This document shows positions 35,971 through 45,393 of a DNA stretch of 64,000 nt, piece by piece. Under the pieces are notes generated by a model. That model saw only the letters and a program-made list of their open reading frames with translations, made no database searches and had not been told where the DNA came from. Numbering within the stretch: the stretch's first letter is position 1; each line of letters starts with the position of its first letter. The position numbers and the translations under genes are program-made. The stretch spans positions 120,473 to 184,472 of the forward strand of contig NZ_FOHV01000006.1 in assembly GCF_900111395.1 (NCBI RefSeq), given 5' to 3'. This DNA is from Thorsellia anophelis DSM 18579 (GTDB lineage: Bacteria > Pseudomonadota > Gammaproteobacteria > Enterobacterales > Thorselliaceae).

Positions 35971-36017
35971 ATGGTATAATTTTGATGATAATAATCAAAA
36001 TTAAGAGATAAACCTAC

Positions 36018-36548
36018 ATGCAGAGATTTAGCCTTATTTTTAACGCTATTTTCAAAAAAAAACGATACCTAATAATTATCATACTTCTGATAAATGTTTA
36101 TATTTTACCTGCTAATGTCATGATTCCAGTTAAAGATGCATCTGCTAAAGATTGGAATCCCAAAACATTCTGGCATGAACCTTGGGGTGCATCAATCGTT
36201 CACAAAGGGATTGATATTTTTGCTAAAAAGGGACAACCTGTTTTAGCTGCCACTAATGGAATTACCATTTTTCAAGGTAATATCAAACGCGGTGGACATA
36301 TCATTATCATGTTAGATAGAAGCTTACGTCTTCATTACTATGCACATTTGTCAGAGGCAAGCCATGCCCCTTTGATAGCATTTCAAGGTGAACCCATAGG
36401 TTTTGTCAGTAATACCGGTAATGCAAAGGGTAAACCTGCACACCTACACTACTCAGTTTTTAGCATATTCCCCCATCCTTGGAGAATTGATTCTAGTACT
36501 CATGGATGGAAAAAAATGTTTTATCTTAACCCACAAGATTTATTTTAA
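36018..36548 (+). CDS. M23 family peptidase (LytM-type, single membrane helix)
   Basis: The 176-residue protein has one N-terminal hydrophobic segment (LIIIILLINVYILPANVMI) after a basic start, so it is membrane-anchored or exported. The C-terminal LytM domain shows the first zinc motif HKGIDIF (His and Asp), the central HYYAHLS, and the second zinc motif HLHYS. All three metal positions are present, so it should be active, probably cutting peptide crosslinks or related peptide bonds in peptidoglycan. The membrane anchor and short length distinguish it from EnvC/NlpD, which lack active-site residues. It lies upstream of suhB but 107 bases away, and no operon link is evident. Confidence 0.78.
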   Translation: MQRFSLIFNAIFKKKRYLIIIILLINVYILPANVMIPVKDASAKDWNPKTFWHEPWGASIVHKGIDIFAKKGQPVLAATNGITIFQGNIKRGGHIIIMLDRSLRLHYYAHLSEASHAPLIAFQGEPIGFVSNTGNAKGKPAHLHYSVFSIFPHPWRIDSSTHGWKKMFYLNPQDLF

Positions 36549-36655
36549 AAAAATAGAATGATTCCATCTCGCATATGTTAAAATATAATGAGAGGTAGGT
36601 AATGACCTGCTTCTTGTTCTTATTAACCGTTCTTTAACATTAAGTGGATTAAAAT

Positions 36656-37459
36656 ATGCATCCTATGCTCAATATTGCTGTCCGTGCTGCAAGGCGCGCA
36701 GGCACCATTATCACACAACATTTATCAAACCCTTCTGCAGTTGAAACTATTCAAAAGGGACAAAATGATTTCGTAACAAATGTTGATAAACAAGCTGAAG
36801 CAGCTATCATAGAAGTTATTCAAAAGGCCTATCCAGAACACACCATTATTGGTGAAGAAAGTGGTCAGCTACTTGGTTCAGATGATAGTATTCAATGGGT
36901 AATCGATCCACTTGATGGTACGACTAATTTTGTCAAAGGATTTCCTCATTTCGCTGTTTCAATAGCTGCTCGTCAAAATGGCCGCACAGAGGTCGCTGTT
37001 GTATACGATCCTATCCGTAATGAACTTTTTACTGCTGTAAGAGGCCAAGGCGCACAATTAAACGGTTACCGCTTACGCATGGCAGATATAAAGTCAATTG
37101 AAGGAACAGTACTTGCTACTGGTTTCCCTTTTAAATATAAACAATTCACTCAGAACTACATGAGTATGGTTAATGCGCTATTTGTCCATTGTGCTGACTT
37201 TAGGCGCACTGGTTGTGCATCATTAGACTTAGCTTATGTTGCATGTGGACGAGTCGATGGCTATTTTGAAATTGGATTAAAACCCTGGGATTTTATGGCA
37301 GGTGAGTTAATTGTGCGTGAAGCTGGCGGCGTCGTTACTGACTTTGTTGGAGATAATCACTATCTAGACTCAGGTAATCTTGTTGCAGGTAATGCTAAAG
37401 TTGTAAGAGGTATCTTAACAACTATACGTGAATATTTGGGCAATTCATTGAGCCGCTAA
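36656..37459 (+). CDS. suhB: Inositol-1-monophosphatase SuhB
   Basis: The 267-residue protein belongs to the inositol monophosphatase family. Metal and substrate motifs are GEESG, WVIDPLDGTTNFVKGFPHFAVSIA and the later KPWDFMAGELIVREAGG. SuhB hydrolyses inositol phosphates in vitro. In E. coli it is also a component of the rRNA transcription antitermination complex with NusA/NusB/NusE. Length is standard. The ATG at 36656 is the only good start. It is transcribed alone, followed by the 9-bp inverted repeat at 37485-37518. Confidence 0.94.
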   Translation: MHPMLNIAVRAARRAGTIITQHLSNPSAVETIQKGQNDFVTNVDKQAEAAIIEVIQKAYPEHTIIGEESGQLLGSDDSIQWVIDPLDGTTNFVKGFPHFAVSIAARQNGRTEVAVVYDPIRNELFTAVRGQGAQLNGYRLRMADIKSIEGTVLATGFPFKYKQFTQNYMSMVNALFVHCADFRRTGCASLDLAYVACGRVDGYFEIGLKPWDFMAGELIVREAGGVVTDFVGDNHYLDSGNLVAGNAKVVRGILTTIREYLGNSLSR

Positions 37460-37484
37460 CATTTTATGTATTAACAGCACTGCT

Positions 37485-37518
37485 AGTGCTAACCGATCAT
37501 AACCAATCAGTTAGCACT
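37485..37518. repeat. 9-bp inverted repeat after suhB
   Basis: AGTGCTAAC (37485-37493) and GTTAGCACT (37510-37518) are perfect complements with a 16-base loop, between suhB and the adenine permease gene. No U-tract follows, so it is a weak terminator candidate or a regulatory stem. Another possibility is a leader structure of the permease mRNA. Confidence 0.5.
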
Positions 37519-37574
37519 TAAAAAATACGACGACCAATATTTTTTAATGACATGACGCAAGTAAGAGGAATCCT

Positions 37575-38930
37575 ATGTCATCCGAACTTCCCCCCACAAA
37601 AACAAGTTTTCTAGATAATTTTTTCAATATCACTCAAAGACACTCAACGTTTAAAACAGAGGTTTTGGCTGGTTTAACAACATTTTTAGCCATGGTTTAT
37701 TCAATAATTGTTGTTCCCAATATGCTAAGTGAAGCAGGTTTTCCAAGAGATAGCGTCTTTATTGCAACTTGCTTAGTTGCAGGCTTTGGTTCCCTACTTA
37801 TGGGATTTTGGGCAAAATTACCGATGGCTATTGGGTGTGCTATCTCTTTAACCGCTTTTACTGCTTTTGGAATGGTTAAATATCAACAACTGCCTATACC
37901 AACCGTGCTTGCGGCTGTATTTATTATGGGGTTAGTGTTTACGCTGATATCCATAACGGGTATTCGTAGTTGGATTTTGCGTAATATGCCAATGGGGATT
38001 GCACATGGCACAGGGATTGGTATCGGTTTATTTTTATTTTTAATTGCAACCAACACAGTTAATCTTATTATTAAAAACCCTAACCCTGGTTTACCCGTTA
38101 TTCTAGGAGACTTTACTGCATTTTCAAGCATTATGGTATTAGTTGGTTTAGCAGCCATGATTGGTGTTGAAAAATTAAGAATTCCAGGCGGAATTTTATT
38201 GGTAATGATAGCCATATCAATCCTTGGTTTAATTTTTGATCCGAATGTAAAATATGCAGGGATTGCTGCCCTTCCCTCATTAACAGCTGAAAACGGTGGG
38301 TCCTTATTTTTTGCATTAGATATTAAAAGCGCCTTAAATCTTGCGATATTGCCAACTGTCCTTGCGCTAGTCATGACAGCTGTATTTGATGCAACAGGGA
38401 CTATTCGTGCGGTAGCTGGACAAGCAAATTTATTAGATAAAGAAGGCCAAATCATTAATGGTGGAAAAGCATTAAGCGCTGATTCTGTGAGTAGTATTTT
38501 TGCAGGACTCGTCGGAACCTCCCCTGCTGCTGTGTATATTGAATCAGCATCAGGTACAGCTGCTGGCGGAAAAACTGGATTGACCGCGATTGTGGTTGGT
38601 ATCCTATTTTTACTTATGATTTTACTCTCCCCACTTGCGGCGCTCGTCCCCTCTTACGCCACAGCACCTGCTTTGATGTATGTAGGGATGTTAATGCTAA
38701 GTAATGTCACTAAACTTGATTTTAAAGATTCAGTTGATGCGATGTCTGGCCTTATCTGCGCAGTCTTTATTGTGCTTACTTCAAATATCGTAACAGGGAT
38801 TATGATTGGATTTGCTGTATTAGTCATTGGCCGCATAGCTGCAAAAGAGTGGCGTAAACTTAATCTTGGTACGATTATTATTGCTTTAGCATTAGTCACA
38901 TTTTATGCGCTTGGCTATAACCTAAACTAA
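37575..38930 (+). CDS. adeP: Adenine permease, NCS2 AzgA-like (AdeP/AdeQ)
   Basis: The 451-residue polytopic transporter follows the AzgA subgroup of NCS2. Landmarks are [20 protein letters not shown] in helix 1, GHxTGIG-like [10 protein letters not shown], the [23 protein letters not shown] segment, the [25 protein letters not shown] motif, and [11 protein letters not shown] in the last part. The sequence is close to E. coli AdeP and AdeQ, proton-coupled adenine transporters. No purine riboswitch was recognised in the leader. AAGAGGAA precedes the ATG. Which of the two paralogues it matches cannot be decided, so the symbol is approximate. Confidence 0.85.
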   Translation: MSSELPPTKTSFLDNFFNITQRHSTFKTEVLAGLTTFLAMVYSIIVVPNMLSEAGFPRDSVFIATCLVAGFGSLLMGFWAKLPMAIGCAISLTAFTAFGMVKYQQLPIPTVLAAVFIMGLVFTLISITGIRSWILRNMPMGIAHGTGIGIGLFLFLIATNTVNLIIKNPNPGLPVILGDFTAFSSIMVLVGLAAMIGVEKLRIPGGILLVMIAISILGLIFDPNVKYAGIAALPSLTAENGGSLFFALDIKSALNLAILPTVLALVMTAVFDATGTIRAVAGQANLLDKEGQIINGGKALSADSVSSIFAGLVGTSPAAVYIESASGTAAGGKTGLTAIVVGILFLLMILLSPLAALVPSYATAPALMYVGMLMLSNVTKLDFKDSVDAMSGLICAVFIVLTSNIVTGIMIGFAVLVIGRIAAKEWRKLNLGTIIIALALVTFYALGYNLN

Positions 38931-38975
38931 TAATCTATAGGCTGACTTTACTGTTTTTTGCTTACATCTATGGAT

Positions 38976-39011
38976 CTTACCCCCTTGCCCATACCAGGTG
39001 AGGGGGGTAAG
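38976..39011. repeat. GC-rich stem-loop after the adenine permease gene
   Basis: CTTACCCCC (38976-38984) pairs with GGGGGTAAG (39003-39011), 45 bases after the permease stop and 112 bases before the convergent flavoenzyme stop. The stem is strong but no T-run follows in either direction. It is likely the 3' end stem of one or both transcripts. Confidence 0.55.
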
Positions 39012-39122
39012 CTGAAAACGATAAAAGCACAAAATAGAAGCAAAGTTCATACAATATGCAACTCTAATTTATGAGCTCTTTTTAGACTAATCCATTCTTT
39101 TAGACAAACATAACGGCCTCGA

Positions 39123-40454
39123 TTATTTTGCAACATTACCTGCTATATTTAACGCATCCCAAGTTCTCGCAAAAGGTGGTGCATAAACAAAGTCCATACT
39201 ACCAAGCTCTTCAACAGTTATACCGGAATAAATTGCTACAGATAAAGCATTAACTCTTCCAATCGCCCCGCCTTCATAAGAGCCGCAAATTTGTCCGCCA
39301 AGCAATTTTTTTGTTATTTTATGATAAATAAGTTTGATCACAATATCGGTTTGGGGTAAAACATAGTCCGTCCTATTTTTATCTTTTATAAAGACAGTTG
39401 CATAATCCAGGTTGGCATTTTTTGCATCCTTCTCTGTTATCCCCACTCTGCCTGCCTCTAAAGAAAACACTCGAATTCCGCTTGCACCAAGTGTGCCTAT
39501 AAATGCCTTTTGATTACCAGACATATTTTCTCCAGCTAAACGCCCCAGTTTATTAGCGGTCGTAGCAAGTGGAATATAGCTATTTTTACTGATTCTATGA
39601 GGGACGATTGCACAATCCCCAGCGGCATAAATATTAGGAGCAGTAGTCTGGCAGTACTCGTTAATTAAAATTGCGCCTTGTTCATTTAGCGTGATATCTG
39701 TATTACTTAAAAAATCAGTGTTAGGCTTAAATCCAACTGCTAAAATAACTGTGTCGACTTCAATTGCCACTTTATCTGTTATCACTTTCAGGTAAGGCCC
39801 ACTTTTCGCAATTTTAAGTACTTTGTGCTCAGTCAAGACCTCAACCCCGCTATTTTTTAACTCTTGAGTAAGTAAATCGGTTATTTCAGGGTCAAATGTT
39901 CTGGCTAGTAAATTTGGACTATATTCAATTAAGGTTACAAATTTACCTTGTAATTTGAACGCTTCGGCAGCTTCAATACCAATAAATCCACCACCTATAA
40001 TGGCTACTTTATCAGTCGTATTAAGGGCCTTTTTTATGTTAATGGCATCTGCTTGTGAATGCATTGTGAAACAATTTGGTAAATCAATACCCTCAATCGT
40101 AGGTTTAATAGGGGATGCGCCGCTAGCAAGTAATAACATCTCAAACTCAAAATCAGACTCACTGCCCGCGGCATCTATTGCTTTTACCCTTTTTTGGTCT
40201 GTATCAACTGCAATCACTGTGTGATTGAGCTTAATCTCTATTCCTAACTTAACAAAATCAGAATATTCTCTTGCGCTCATTCTGTCTAAGTCATCAAATT
40301 CCCCGCCAATATAGTAAGGTATCCCACATGCACCAAATGAGATGACCTCACTTTTTTCTAATACAGTAATACTCGCATCTTTATGTTGCTTGCGTATTCT
40401 CACCGCAGCTGACAATCCTGCTGCATTCGCACCGACAATTAAATATTTTTTCAT
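39123..40454 (-). CDS. CoA-disulfide reductase/NADH oxidase-like flavoprotein
   Basis: The 443-residue protein belongs to the pyridine nucleotide-disulfide oxidoreductases. The FAD-binding motif VGANAAGLSAA opens the protein. The single active-site Cys43 lies in ISFGACGIPYYIGG, as in CoA-disulfide reductase and water-forming NADH oxidase. The NAD(P)H-binding motif IIGGGFIGIEAAE is near 155, and IYAAGDCA closes the second FAD motif. A dimerisation domain ends the protein. It would reduce CoA disulfide, or oxygen or another small electrophile, with NAD(P)H in the cytoplasm. Sequence alone does not separate these roles. AAAGGGAA precedes the ATG. Confidence 0.83.
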   Translation of the reverse strand: MKKYLIVGANAAGLSAAVRIRKQHKDASITVLEKSEVISFGACGIPYYIGGEFDDLDRMSAREYSDFVKLGIEIKLNHTVIAVDTDQKRVKAIDAAGSESDFEFEMLLLASGASPIKPTIEGIDLPNCFTMHSQADAINIKKALNTTDKVAIIGGGFIGIEAAEAFKLQGKFVTLIEYSPNLLARTFDPEITDLLTQELKNSGVEVLTEHKVLKIAKSGPYLKVITDKVAIEVDTVILAVGFKPNTDFLSNTDITLNEQGAILINEYCQTTAPNIYAAGDCAIVPHRISKNSYIPLATTANKLGRLAGENMSGNQKAFIGTLGASGIRVFSLEAGRVGITEKDAKNANLDYATVFIKDKNRTDYVLPQTDIVIKLIYHKITKKLLGGQICGSYEGGAIGRVNALSVAIYSGITVEELGSMDFVYAPPFARTWDALNIAGNVAK

Positions 40455-40857
40455 AAGATTCCCTTTAAATTATTAAAAATCAATTTACTATCCTTAAATT
40501 CTAACTATCAATAGCATACTTAGATTTTATACTACCTGAGCTTAAAGATGCACGCATGGAAAATTAAATTTGCTTATTTGACTAACTAAATTTTTTGTTT
40601 TTTTGGATTAAAAATCGCCTGGATATAAAAATTTAGCCTAACCTAAATAGAATATAGTCACTATTTTAACATGGAATGATTAGCATTTTACTGATGTAAC
40701 TTGCTATAATTGCATATAAAGCTAACTCACTATTTTTTATAGTGAGATTGGTATTTTATAACTCATTCAATGGCACATAGTTGAATATTATTATGGCAGG
40801 AAATAATCAAACCTATTTTTAGCCTTATTTATCAGATGATTGATTCAGAGATAGTTT
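40455..40857. other. Divergent region, flavoenzyme and gspS
   Basis: These 403 AT-rich bases separate two divergent genes. The perfect hairpin CTCACTAT/ATAGTGAG (40726-40733, 40739-40746) has a T5 loop and lies about 110 bases before gspS. AGAGA before the gspS ATG is a modest ribosome-binding site. No gene was found. Confidence 0.45.
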
Positions 40858-41310
40858 ATGAAACTACAGAATATTTGCTTTAATTTTTTTAAACGTCCAA
40901 GGTATTTAGTGCTAGCATCTTCAATGACCATGATGATGTTCATATCTGGATGCCAACAAACCGCAACTAAGCAAAATGATTTAAGTCAAGCAGAGCAAAC
41001 ACAGCTTAAAATGCTGGTTTCAATTGTAGCCGGTGCAAAAATACTTAAGCATCAATGCCAAAAGACTGATATTCCAACTGATGATAAATTAATTAAAGCG
41101 GTGACTAATGCTGCTGAAGATAAAGGCTGGAATGTTACCCCTTTAACATCGCCTGGGGCTGAAGGATTGAGTAAATTACAACTCGCTAATGATACGGTTT
41201 ATCGCCAACTCTCTGCTGAATTAGCCAATGACCCCGATAAACTTGAAGAAAGATGCGAAGAGCTTAATTCTATGCTAAGTGGATTCATTAATGTTGCAAA
41301 ATCGCTTTAA
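40858..41310 (+). CDS. gspS: T2SS pilotin lipoprotein, PulS/OutS-like
   Basis: The 150-residue protein has a lipoprotein signal with lipobox ISGC and lipidated Cys32. Residue +2 is Gln, which permits outer-membrane sorting. The mature part fits PulS/OutS: QLKMLVSIVAGAKILKHQCQK, an IPTDDKLIKAV helix, EDKGWNV, and ERCEELNSMLSGF near the end. Cys67 and Cys133 are placed to form the disulfide of that helical bundle. Pilotins bind the C-terminal S-domain of the secretin GspD and guide it to the outer membrane. It lies beside the T2SS operon and converges on gspO, which supports the call. Sequence divergence leaves some doubt. Confidence 0.75.
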   Translation: MKLQNICFNFFKRPRYLVLASSMTMMMFISGCQQTATKQNDLSQAEQTQLKMLVSIVAGAKILKHQCQKTDIPTDDKLIKAVTNAAEDKGWNVTPLTSPGAEGLSKLQLANDTVYRQLSAELANDPDKLEERCEELNSMLSGFINVAKSL

Positions 41311-41413
41311 TGCGTATTAAATCGATTTAAAATAAAGTATTCAGCGCTGAAATATGTTGTGTTCATAGCGTATTTGCACAAAGCAAAAAGAATTTAAATT
41401 CTCTAGTGGCAAG

Positions 41414-41445
41414 GTTTATCGCCTGCGGATTGATGCGGGATAAAC
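41414..41445. repeat. Short inverted repeat in the gspS-gspO gap
   Basis: GTTTATC (41414-41420) and GATAAAC (41439-41445) pair perfectly, with a few further pairs (CC/GG, GC/GC) inside. No U-tract follows. It is one of two stems between convergent gspS and gspO. Confidence 0.4.
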
Positions 41446-41494
41446 GCACCATAATTGCATTAAATTCTTAAACAGCCTAAAATTGAATCATTAT

Positions 41495-41556
41495 TTTATC
41501 CATTTTTCTGTAAAACTACGTCTTTCAGGCCTGGTGTATAAAGCAAAATGGATAAA
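41495..41556. repeat. 12-bp inverted repeat next to the gspO stop
   Basis: TTTATCCATTTT (41495-41506) and AAAATGGATAAA (41545-41556) are exact complements with a 38-base loop, ending 4 bases before the gspO stop codon. The arms share the TTATCCATT core with the stem-loop at 19187-19260. It probably forms the 3' end of the T2SS transcript. Confidence 0.55.
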
Positions 41557-41560
41557 TGAC

Positions 41561-42544
41561 TCAGATTAAAAATTGATAAAAACATATTCCCCAAAAGCTA
41601 ATAGACAAATAAACACCAAATGCAATCATTTGCTTATTGTTGATTGAATTGTCTGAGCCGTTAATATTTAATTGATACTGTTTAGACGATTCTAGCTCAC
41701 TATTGGTACCTAGCTTTTTTTTGTGCATAAATAAAGCATCTAATAATGTATGTATAATTGCTAATGCCGCTGAAAGCGTCAAGATAAGCAAAAGATAATG
41801 CGTGCCAATACAGGCGCCAATCGCAGCAAAATACTTCATATCTCCCTGCCCCATTCCGTCATATCCTCTAACTATACAAAAGAGCTTATTGACTCCCCAC
41901 AAACTAGCATAGCCGACCATTGCACCTATTACCGCATCCTGTAAGGGTACAAATAACTCAAAAAGATTAAAAAAAAGCCCCATCCAGAGTAAGGAGAGAG
42001 TCAACACATCTGGTAATAAGAAATGCTTCTTATCTATCCATAATAAAATAACCGTAAAATACGTAATCGCTAAAAATGCAATCGTCTCATATCCTATTTG
42101 AGGCAATAACCCGATACAAAAAAATAGCACTAGCATGTGCATTTCAATCCATAGATACTGTTTAGAAATAGGTGCATGACAGTTTGCACACTTTCCTTTT
42201 AATACTATATAACTAAGGATAGGAACATTGTGGTAAAAAGGAATTAAGCTCATACAATTAAGACAATGCGAGCGCTTTTTTGAGAGTAGCGCCTTGTCAT
42301 TAGAAGCGTGCGTTAATGAGTCGTTATTAGAGTATTGACACTGCGTTTTTTCACCATTGTGACAAACAAATTGACTCTCTTGCTTAATTTGAAGGGGAAG
42401 TCTAACACTCAGCATCCCTGCATGGCTGCCTAAGAGTGCCCCTAGAATCACAAATAATCCTAATTTAAATAATGGATAATGCTCAAACAACATGAATAAT
42501 GATTGAACATAATCATCCAAATCAGATAACAAAGTGAGGAGCAT
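41561..42544 (-). CDS. gspO: T2SS prepilin peptidase GspO
   Basis: The 327-residue inner-membrane aspartic protease cleaves prepilin leaders and N-methylates the new N-terminus. The cytoplasmic Zn-binding motif is HCLNC plus KCANC, giving four Cys. The two catalytic Asp residues lie in LLWIDKKHFLLPD and GMGQGDMKYFAAIGA (the GxGDxK motif). A short Asn/Ser-rich insert precedes the first Cys pair. The terminal part has two more hydrophobic segments. It is the last gene of the operon, one base after gspN. It may also process type IV pilins if the cell has them. Confidence 0.93.
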   Translation of the reverse strand: MLLTLLSDLDDYVQSLFMLFEHYPLFKLGLFVILGALLGSHAGMLSVRLPLQIKQESQFVCHNGEKTQCQYSNNDSLTHASNDKALLSKKRSHCLNCMSLIPFYHNVPILSYIVLKGKCANCHAPISKQYLWIEMHMLVLFFCIGLLPQIGYETIAFLAITYFTVILLWIDKKHFLLPDVLTLSLLWMGLFFNLFELFVPLQDAVIGAMVGYASLWGVNKLFCIVRGYDGMGQGDMKYFAAIGACIGTHYLLLILTLSAALAIIHTLLDALFMHKKKLGTNSELESSKQYQLNINGSDNSINNKQMIAFGVYLSISFWGICFYQFLI

Positions 42545-42545
42545 G

Positions 42546-43358
42546 TTATAATTTCCCTGAAGCTTGAATTGTTTTTAACGATTCAGTACCTGGCAACTGC
42601 CCTATTAAAACCCGAAGTCTAGTTGGCATTTGCAATTGGGGTTCTATTTGCCCTTCGACACTATATTGACCTGTCTTAATATCTAATTTCGTTAATAAGT
42701 TCATTTTAATTTCGTCACTCAGTTGATTCATATTCAAGATTAATTGATTATCTTGGCAAGTGACGGGGGTACTGGCTTCGTTTAAATTAACGTTGATACC
42801 AAACGCATCAACCTTGAGCTGAGTCAAGGCTATATTGCCATTTAATGTATGGCATTGAGCAAATTCAGCACTTGCTGATTCAATGTTCATTATCATATTC
42901 CCCTCTATTTTAAGAGGAAGCGTATTAAATTGTTTGATTGCAGGAGCATTTTTAGGAAATCTATGCGCATTCATTTCTATAAATGATTTAATGCGTCTAT
43001 GTAATGCCGCTAAATCAGACTCTAATCGTACATCATTCATCTTGACAGGCCTTTGTAAGTTAACATTACCCTGCATGGAAATACCTTTCTCCGCTTGAAT
43101 GGTTAACGCCACCATCGGTTTAATGCTGGAAAAATGAGGCTCAAACCAAACTAACCGCCACTTAATAGACTCAATCGGTTGTCCTAGCACAAGTGCATTG
43201 ATGACTTCACCTTGCCAAATACTTCCGTTTATGTGCTGAAGTTCGATATCGTCTGGCAAAGGAACAAACGAGATAAGAATACGCGCAGGCATCAGCAAAA
43301 TTAAAAAAAATAGGTAAAAAAATACGATGAATAAGCCTATAGCAATTTTTTTCTTCAT
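42546..43358 (-). CDS. gspN: T2SS protein GspN
   Basis: The 270-residue protein has one N-terminal membrane helix (IGLFIVFFYLFFLILLMPARILISFVPLP) and a periplasmic domain with the GspN signature, IQHINGSIWQGEV-like (here ELQHINGSIWQGEVINALV). It is an accessory subunit in the inner membrane, present only in some T2SS operons (for example out and pul) and not needed in all systems. It is followed after one base by gspO and preceded by a 114-base gap after gspM that may hold an mRNA stem. Confidence 0.85.
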   Translation of the reverse strand: MKKKIAIGLFIVFFYLFFLILLMPARILISFVPLPDDIELQHINGSIWQGEVINALVLGQPIESIKWRLVWFEPHFSSIKPMVALTIQAEKGISMQGNVNLQRPVKMNDVRLESDLAALHRRIKSFIEMNAHRFPKNAPAIKQFNTLPLKIEGNMIMNIESASAEFAQCHTLNGNIALTQLKVDAFGINVNLNEASTPVTCQDNQLILNMNQLSDEIKMNLLTKLDIKTGQYSVEGQIEPQLQMPTRLRVLIGQLPGTESLKTIQASGKL

Positions 43359-43472
43359 TCAATTTTTCAACTTGTTATTAAGCGATAGATATAAAAGAAC
43401 TTACACGAAGCATTTCATCTCCCCATCGTGCTAGCGATGAATCTAATGGCGGCTTCAATGTAAAATTAACGG

Positions 43473-43973
43473 TTAAACATCCACTCGCGATAATTGTAAA
43501 TTTTTGACCGATACGATCCCTTGTTTAGTTTTGATAGGAGTCACTTCAATACTCAGCACTAAAATATTATGATTATCTTCGAGTGAGGCTAACCAAACAT
43601 TTAAGGTATCAAAGGCAACTTCACGAATGCTAACAATCATCACTCCTTCTTTTAATTGACTTTCCTCAATAATAATATTTGCATCTCGTGCACTAATTGA
43701 AACAGATTCATTTAATTCAATAGGTTGCTCACTTATTACGCTCCCTTTAAAATGCGCTGCATATGGTGCTAATTGATTAATTTGCTTAATCATCACCTCA
43801 AGCTTATGCTCCTTAGTAGTAAGATTTATCTCTGCATTTTTAATAGGGGAATAAACGCCTAACCAAAGTATTGCCACACTAATTAAACACATCAGCACAA
43901 TAAGTAGTTTTTTTTCTAACTTGGATTTTTGTTGCCAATAAGAATCACAGGAATATTTCATTTTGTTTATCAT
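43473..43973 (-). CDS. gspM: T2SS protein GspM
   Basis: From the ATG at 43973 the protein has 166 residues. This start has AGGAG 7 bases upstream, while the longer frame would need a TTG at 43997 that overlaps gspL. One membrane helix near residues 22-42 (LLIVLMCLISVAILWLGVYSPI) is followed by a coiled-coil linker and a ferredoxin-like periplasmic domain. GspM forms the inner-membrane platform with GspL, GspF and GspC. It lies 4 bases after gspL in the operon. Confidence 0.88.
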   Translation of the reverse strand: MINKMKYSCDSYWQQKSKLEKKLLIVLMCLISVAILWLGVYSPIKNAEINLTTKEHKLEVMIKQINQLAPYAAHFKGSVISEQPIELNESVSISARDANIIIEESQLKEGVMIVSIREVAFDTLNVWLASLEDNHNILVLSIEVTPIKTKQGIVSVKNLQLSRVDV

Positions 43974-43977
43974 GGTA

Positions 43978-45393
43978 TTACTCCTCATTAACTTCAATTG
44001 ACTTTAATATCAGTGTTGTCTCAATTTTGCTATTACGTTCAGTCGCTTGCGACTCTATTAACGTAAAGTATTGAGCAGCTTTCATTTTAATTTGATTCAA
44101 TCTTTGGTGAGAATCAACTTCAATACCAATTCTCAGTTCATTTTTCTCTCTAAAAAAATGCATCTGAGTCACCACCATGTGTCCGCTGTTAGTTAAGCCC
44201 TCATCAAATATGGCTGGTAAGTATTGATACCAATCAAAGAGCGATTGCTTAGGCGCCTCACCAAATTCAAGTGTTTTTTGACGTTGTTTCAAATCTTGAC
44301 TTACCTCACCTAATGTCTTAAATTTTTGATTAAACACTTGATTATGCATCCTGATAACACTTTGAGTCTTCATATCAAGCTGTTGGTTTCTAATTGCAAG
44401 TGCCATAACCAAATAGATTAATCCTAAACAAATAACCGCCCCTCCTAATCCCCAAAAGGGGCTAGCAAAGATAGACCCGCGCTTCTTTTGACCTCTTTGA
44501 TAGATAAGTGGCAATAAATTATGATGACGTAACTGTTTGGGATTCTGATTAGACAGCCAATCAAAGAATAATCCAGGTATGGTGATTAATTTTGGTGGAT
44601 GAATTTGCTTTAATTTAAATGTACTTAACAGTGGCAAAACTTGTTCTTCAAGATACCCCATTGCAGTTGGTGCTGCATAATAAACTTGGAGTGTATCTGT
44701 GAATTCTTCATCTGTGTTTAATCCACCTGCATGGTTATCACTTAATGCTTGTAGTTTTTCAGGTAATACGTGATTAAGCGTACTTACAGGAAGCATTGAA
44801 TAATCAAATTGACTAAACCGCCATAAAGTACTTTGAGTTTGACTATCGATGAACACACTTATTTGATCTTGACTTATTGGTAATACCATTGCATCAATGA
44901 ATACTCCTAATAATTTGATATTGAGGTTTGAAAATGTGGATAAGGTGTGCTCTAGCCTCGCTTCATCAATTAATGCAAACGTGACATCATTAGCATTCTT
45001 GTTGAGTAAGATGGTGCGTAAATGATTGACTTCTGAAGCAAGATCATGTTCTACTTGGAACTTTAAGCTCTCAATGAGTGCAGGCGTTAACTTTCCAGGG
45101 ATAGTCAGAGTGTGAATGTAAACATGGTGGTTTGCAATGATACAGTACACATCGATATTTTGGAGGTTCATTCCCAGTTGAGTGAGCTCATTAAGATGGG
45201 TTAATAGACCAGTATGCATGATGACTTTTTGTGCGTCACATAACCAGTATTGATATTTCGGCAAATTTTCCTGCTCATTTTCAATCATGAACTCATTTAA
45301 CAGGTACGGTAATTCATAAACAATCAGCGTCTGATTATGCTTAAATGAATGTTTATTCTCGCGTTTGTTGAATGTAGATTTTAGCTTAATCAC
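43978..45393 (-). CDS. gspL: T2SS protein GspL
   Basis: The 471-residue protein has a cytoplasmic actin-like (ASKHA) domain that recruits the ATPase GspE, a membrane helix near residues 315-335 (GGAVICLGLIYLVMALAI), then a periplasmic coiled coil and ferredoxin-like domain. The start is GTG at 45393 with AGGGG 6 bases upstream, and the first 8 bases overlap gspK. It belongs to the inner-membrane platform. The N-terminus is rather polar and longer than in E. coli GspL. Confidence 0.88.
   Translation of the reverse strand: MIKLKSTFNKRENKHSFKHNQTLIVYELPYLLNEFMIENEQENLPKYQYWLCDAQKVIMHTGLLTHLNELTQLGMNLQNIDVYCIIANHHVYIHTLTIPGKLTPALIESLKFQVEHDLASEVNHLRTILLNKNANDVTFALIDEARLEHTLSTFSNLNIKLLGVFIDAMVLPISQDQISVFIDSQTQSTLWRFSQFDYSMLPVSTLNHVLPEKLQALSDNHAGGLNTDEEFTDTLQVYYAAPTAMGYLEEQVLPLLSTFKLKQIHPPKLITIPGLFFDWLSNQNPKQLRHHNLLPLIYQRGQKKRGSIFASPFWGLGGAVICLGLIYLVMALAIRNQQLDMKTQSVIRMHNQVFNQKFKTLGEVSQDLKQRQKTLEFGEAPKQSLFDWYQYLPAIFDEGLTNSGHMVVTQMHFFREKNELRIGIEVDSHQRLNQIKMKAAQYFTLIESQATERNSKIETTLILKSIEVNEE

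Noticed and set aside
37460..37574. Purine riboswitch before the adenine permease gene
   Set aside because: The leader is only 115 bases and lacks the conserved three-way junction and loop sequences.
43974..43997. Longer GspM starting at TTG
   Set aside because: It overlaps gspL, while the ATG at 43973 has an ideal AGGAG spacing.
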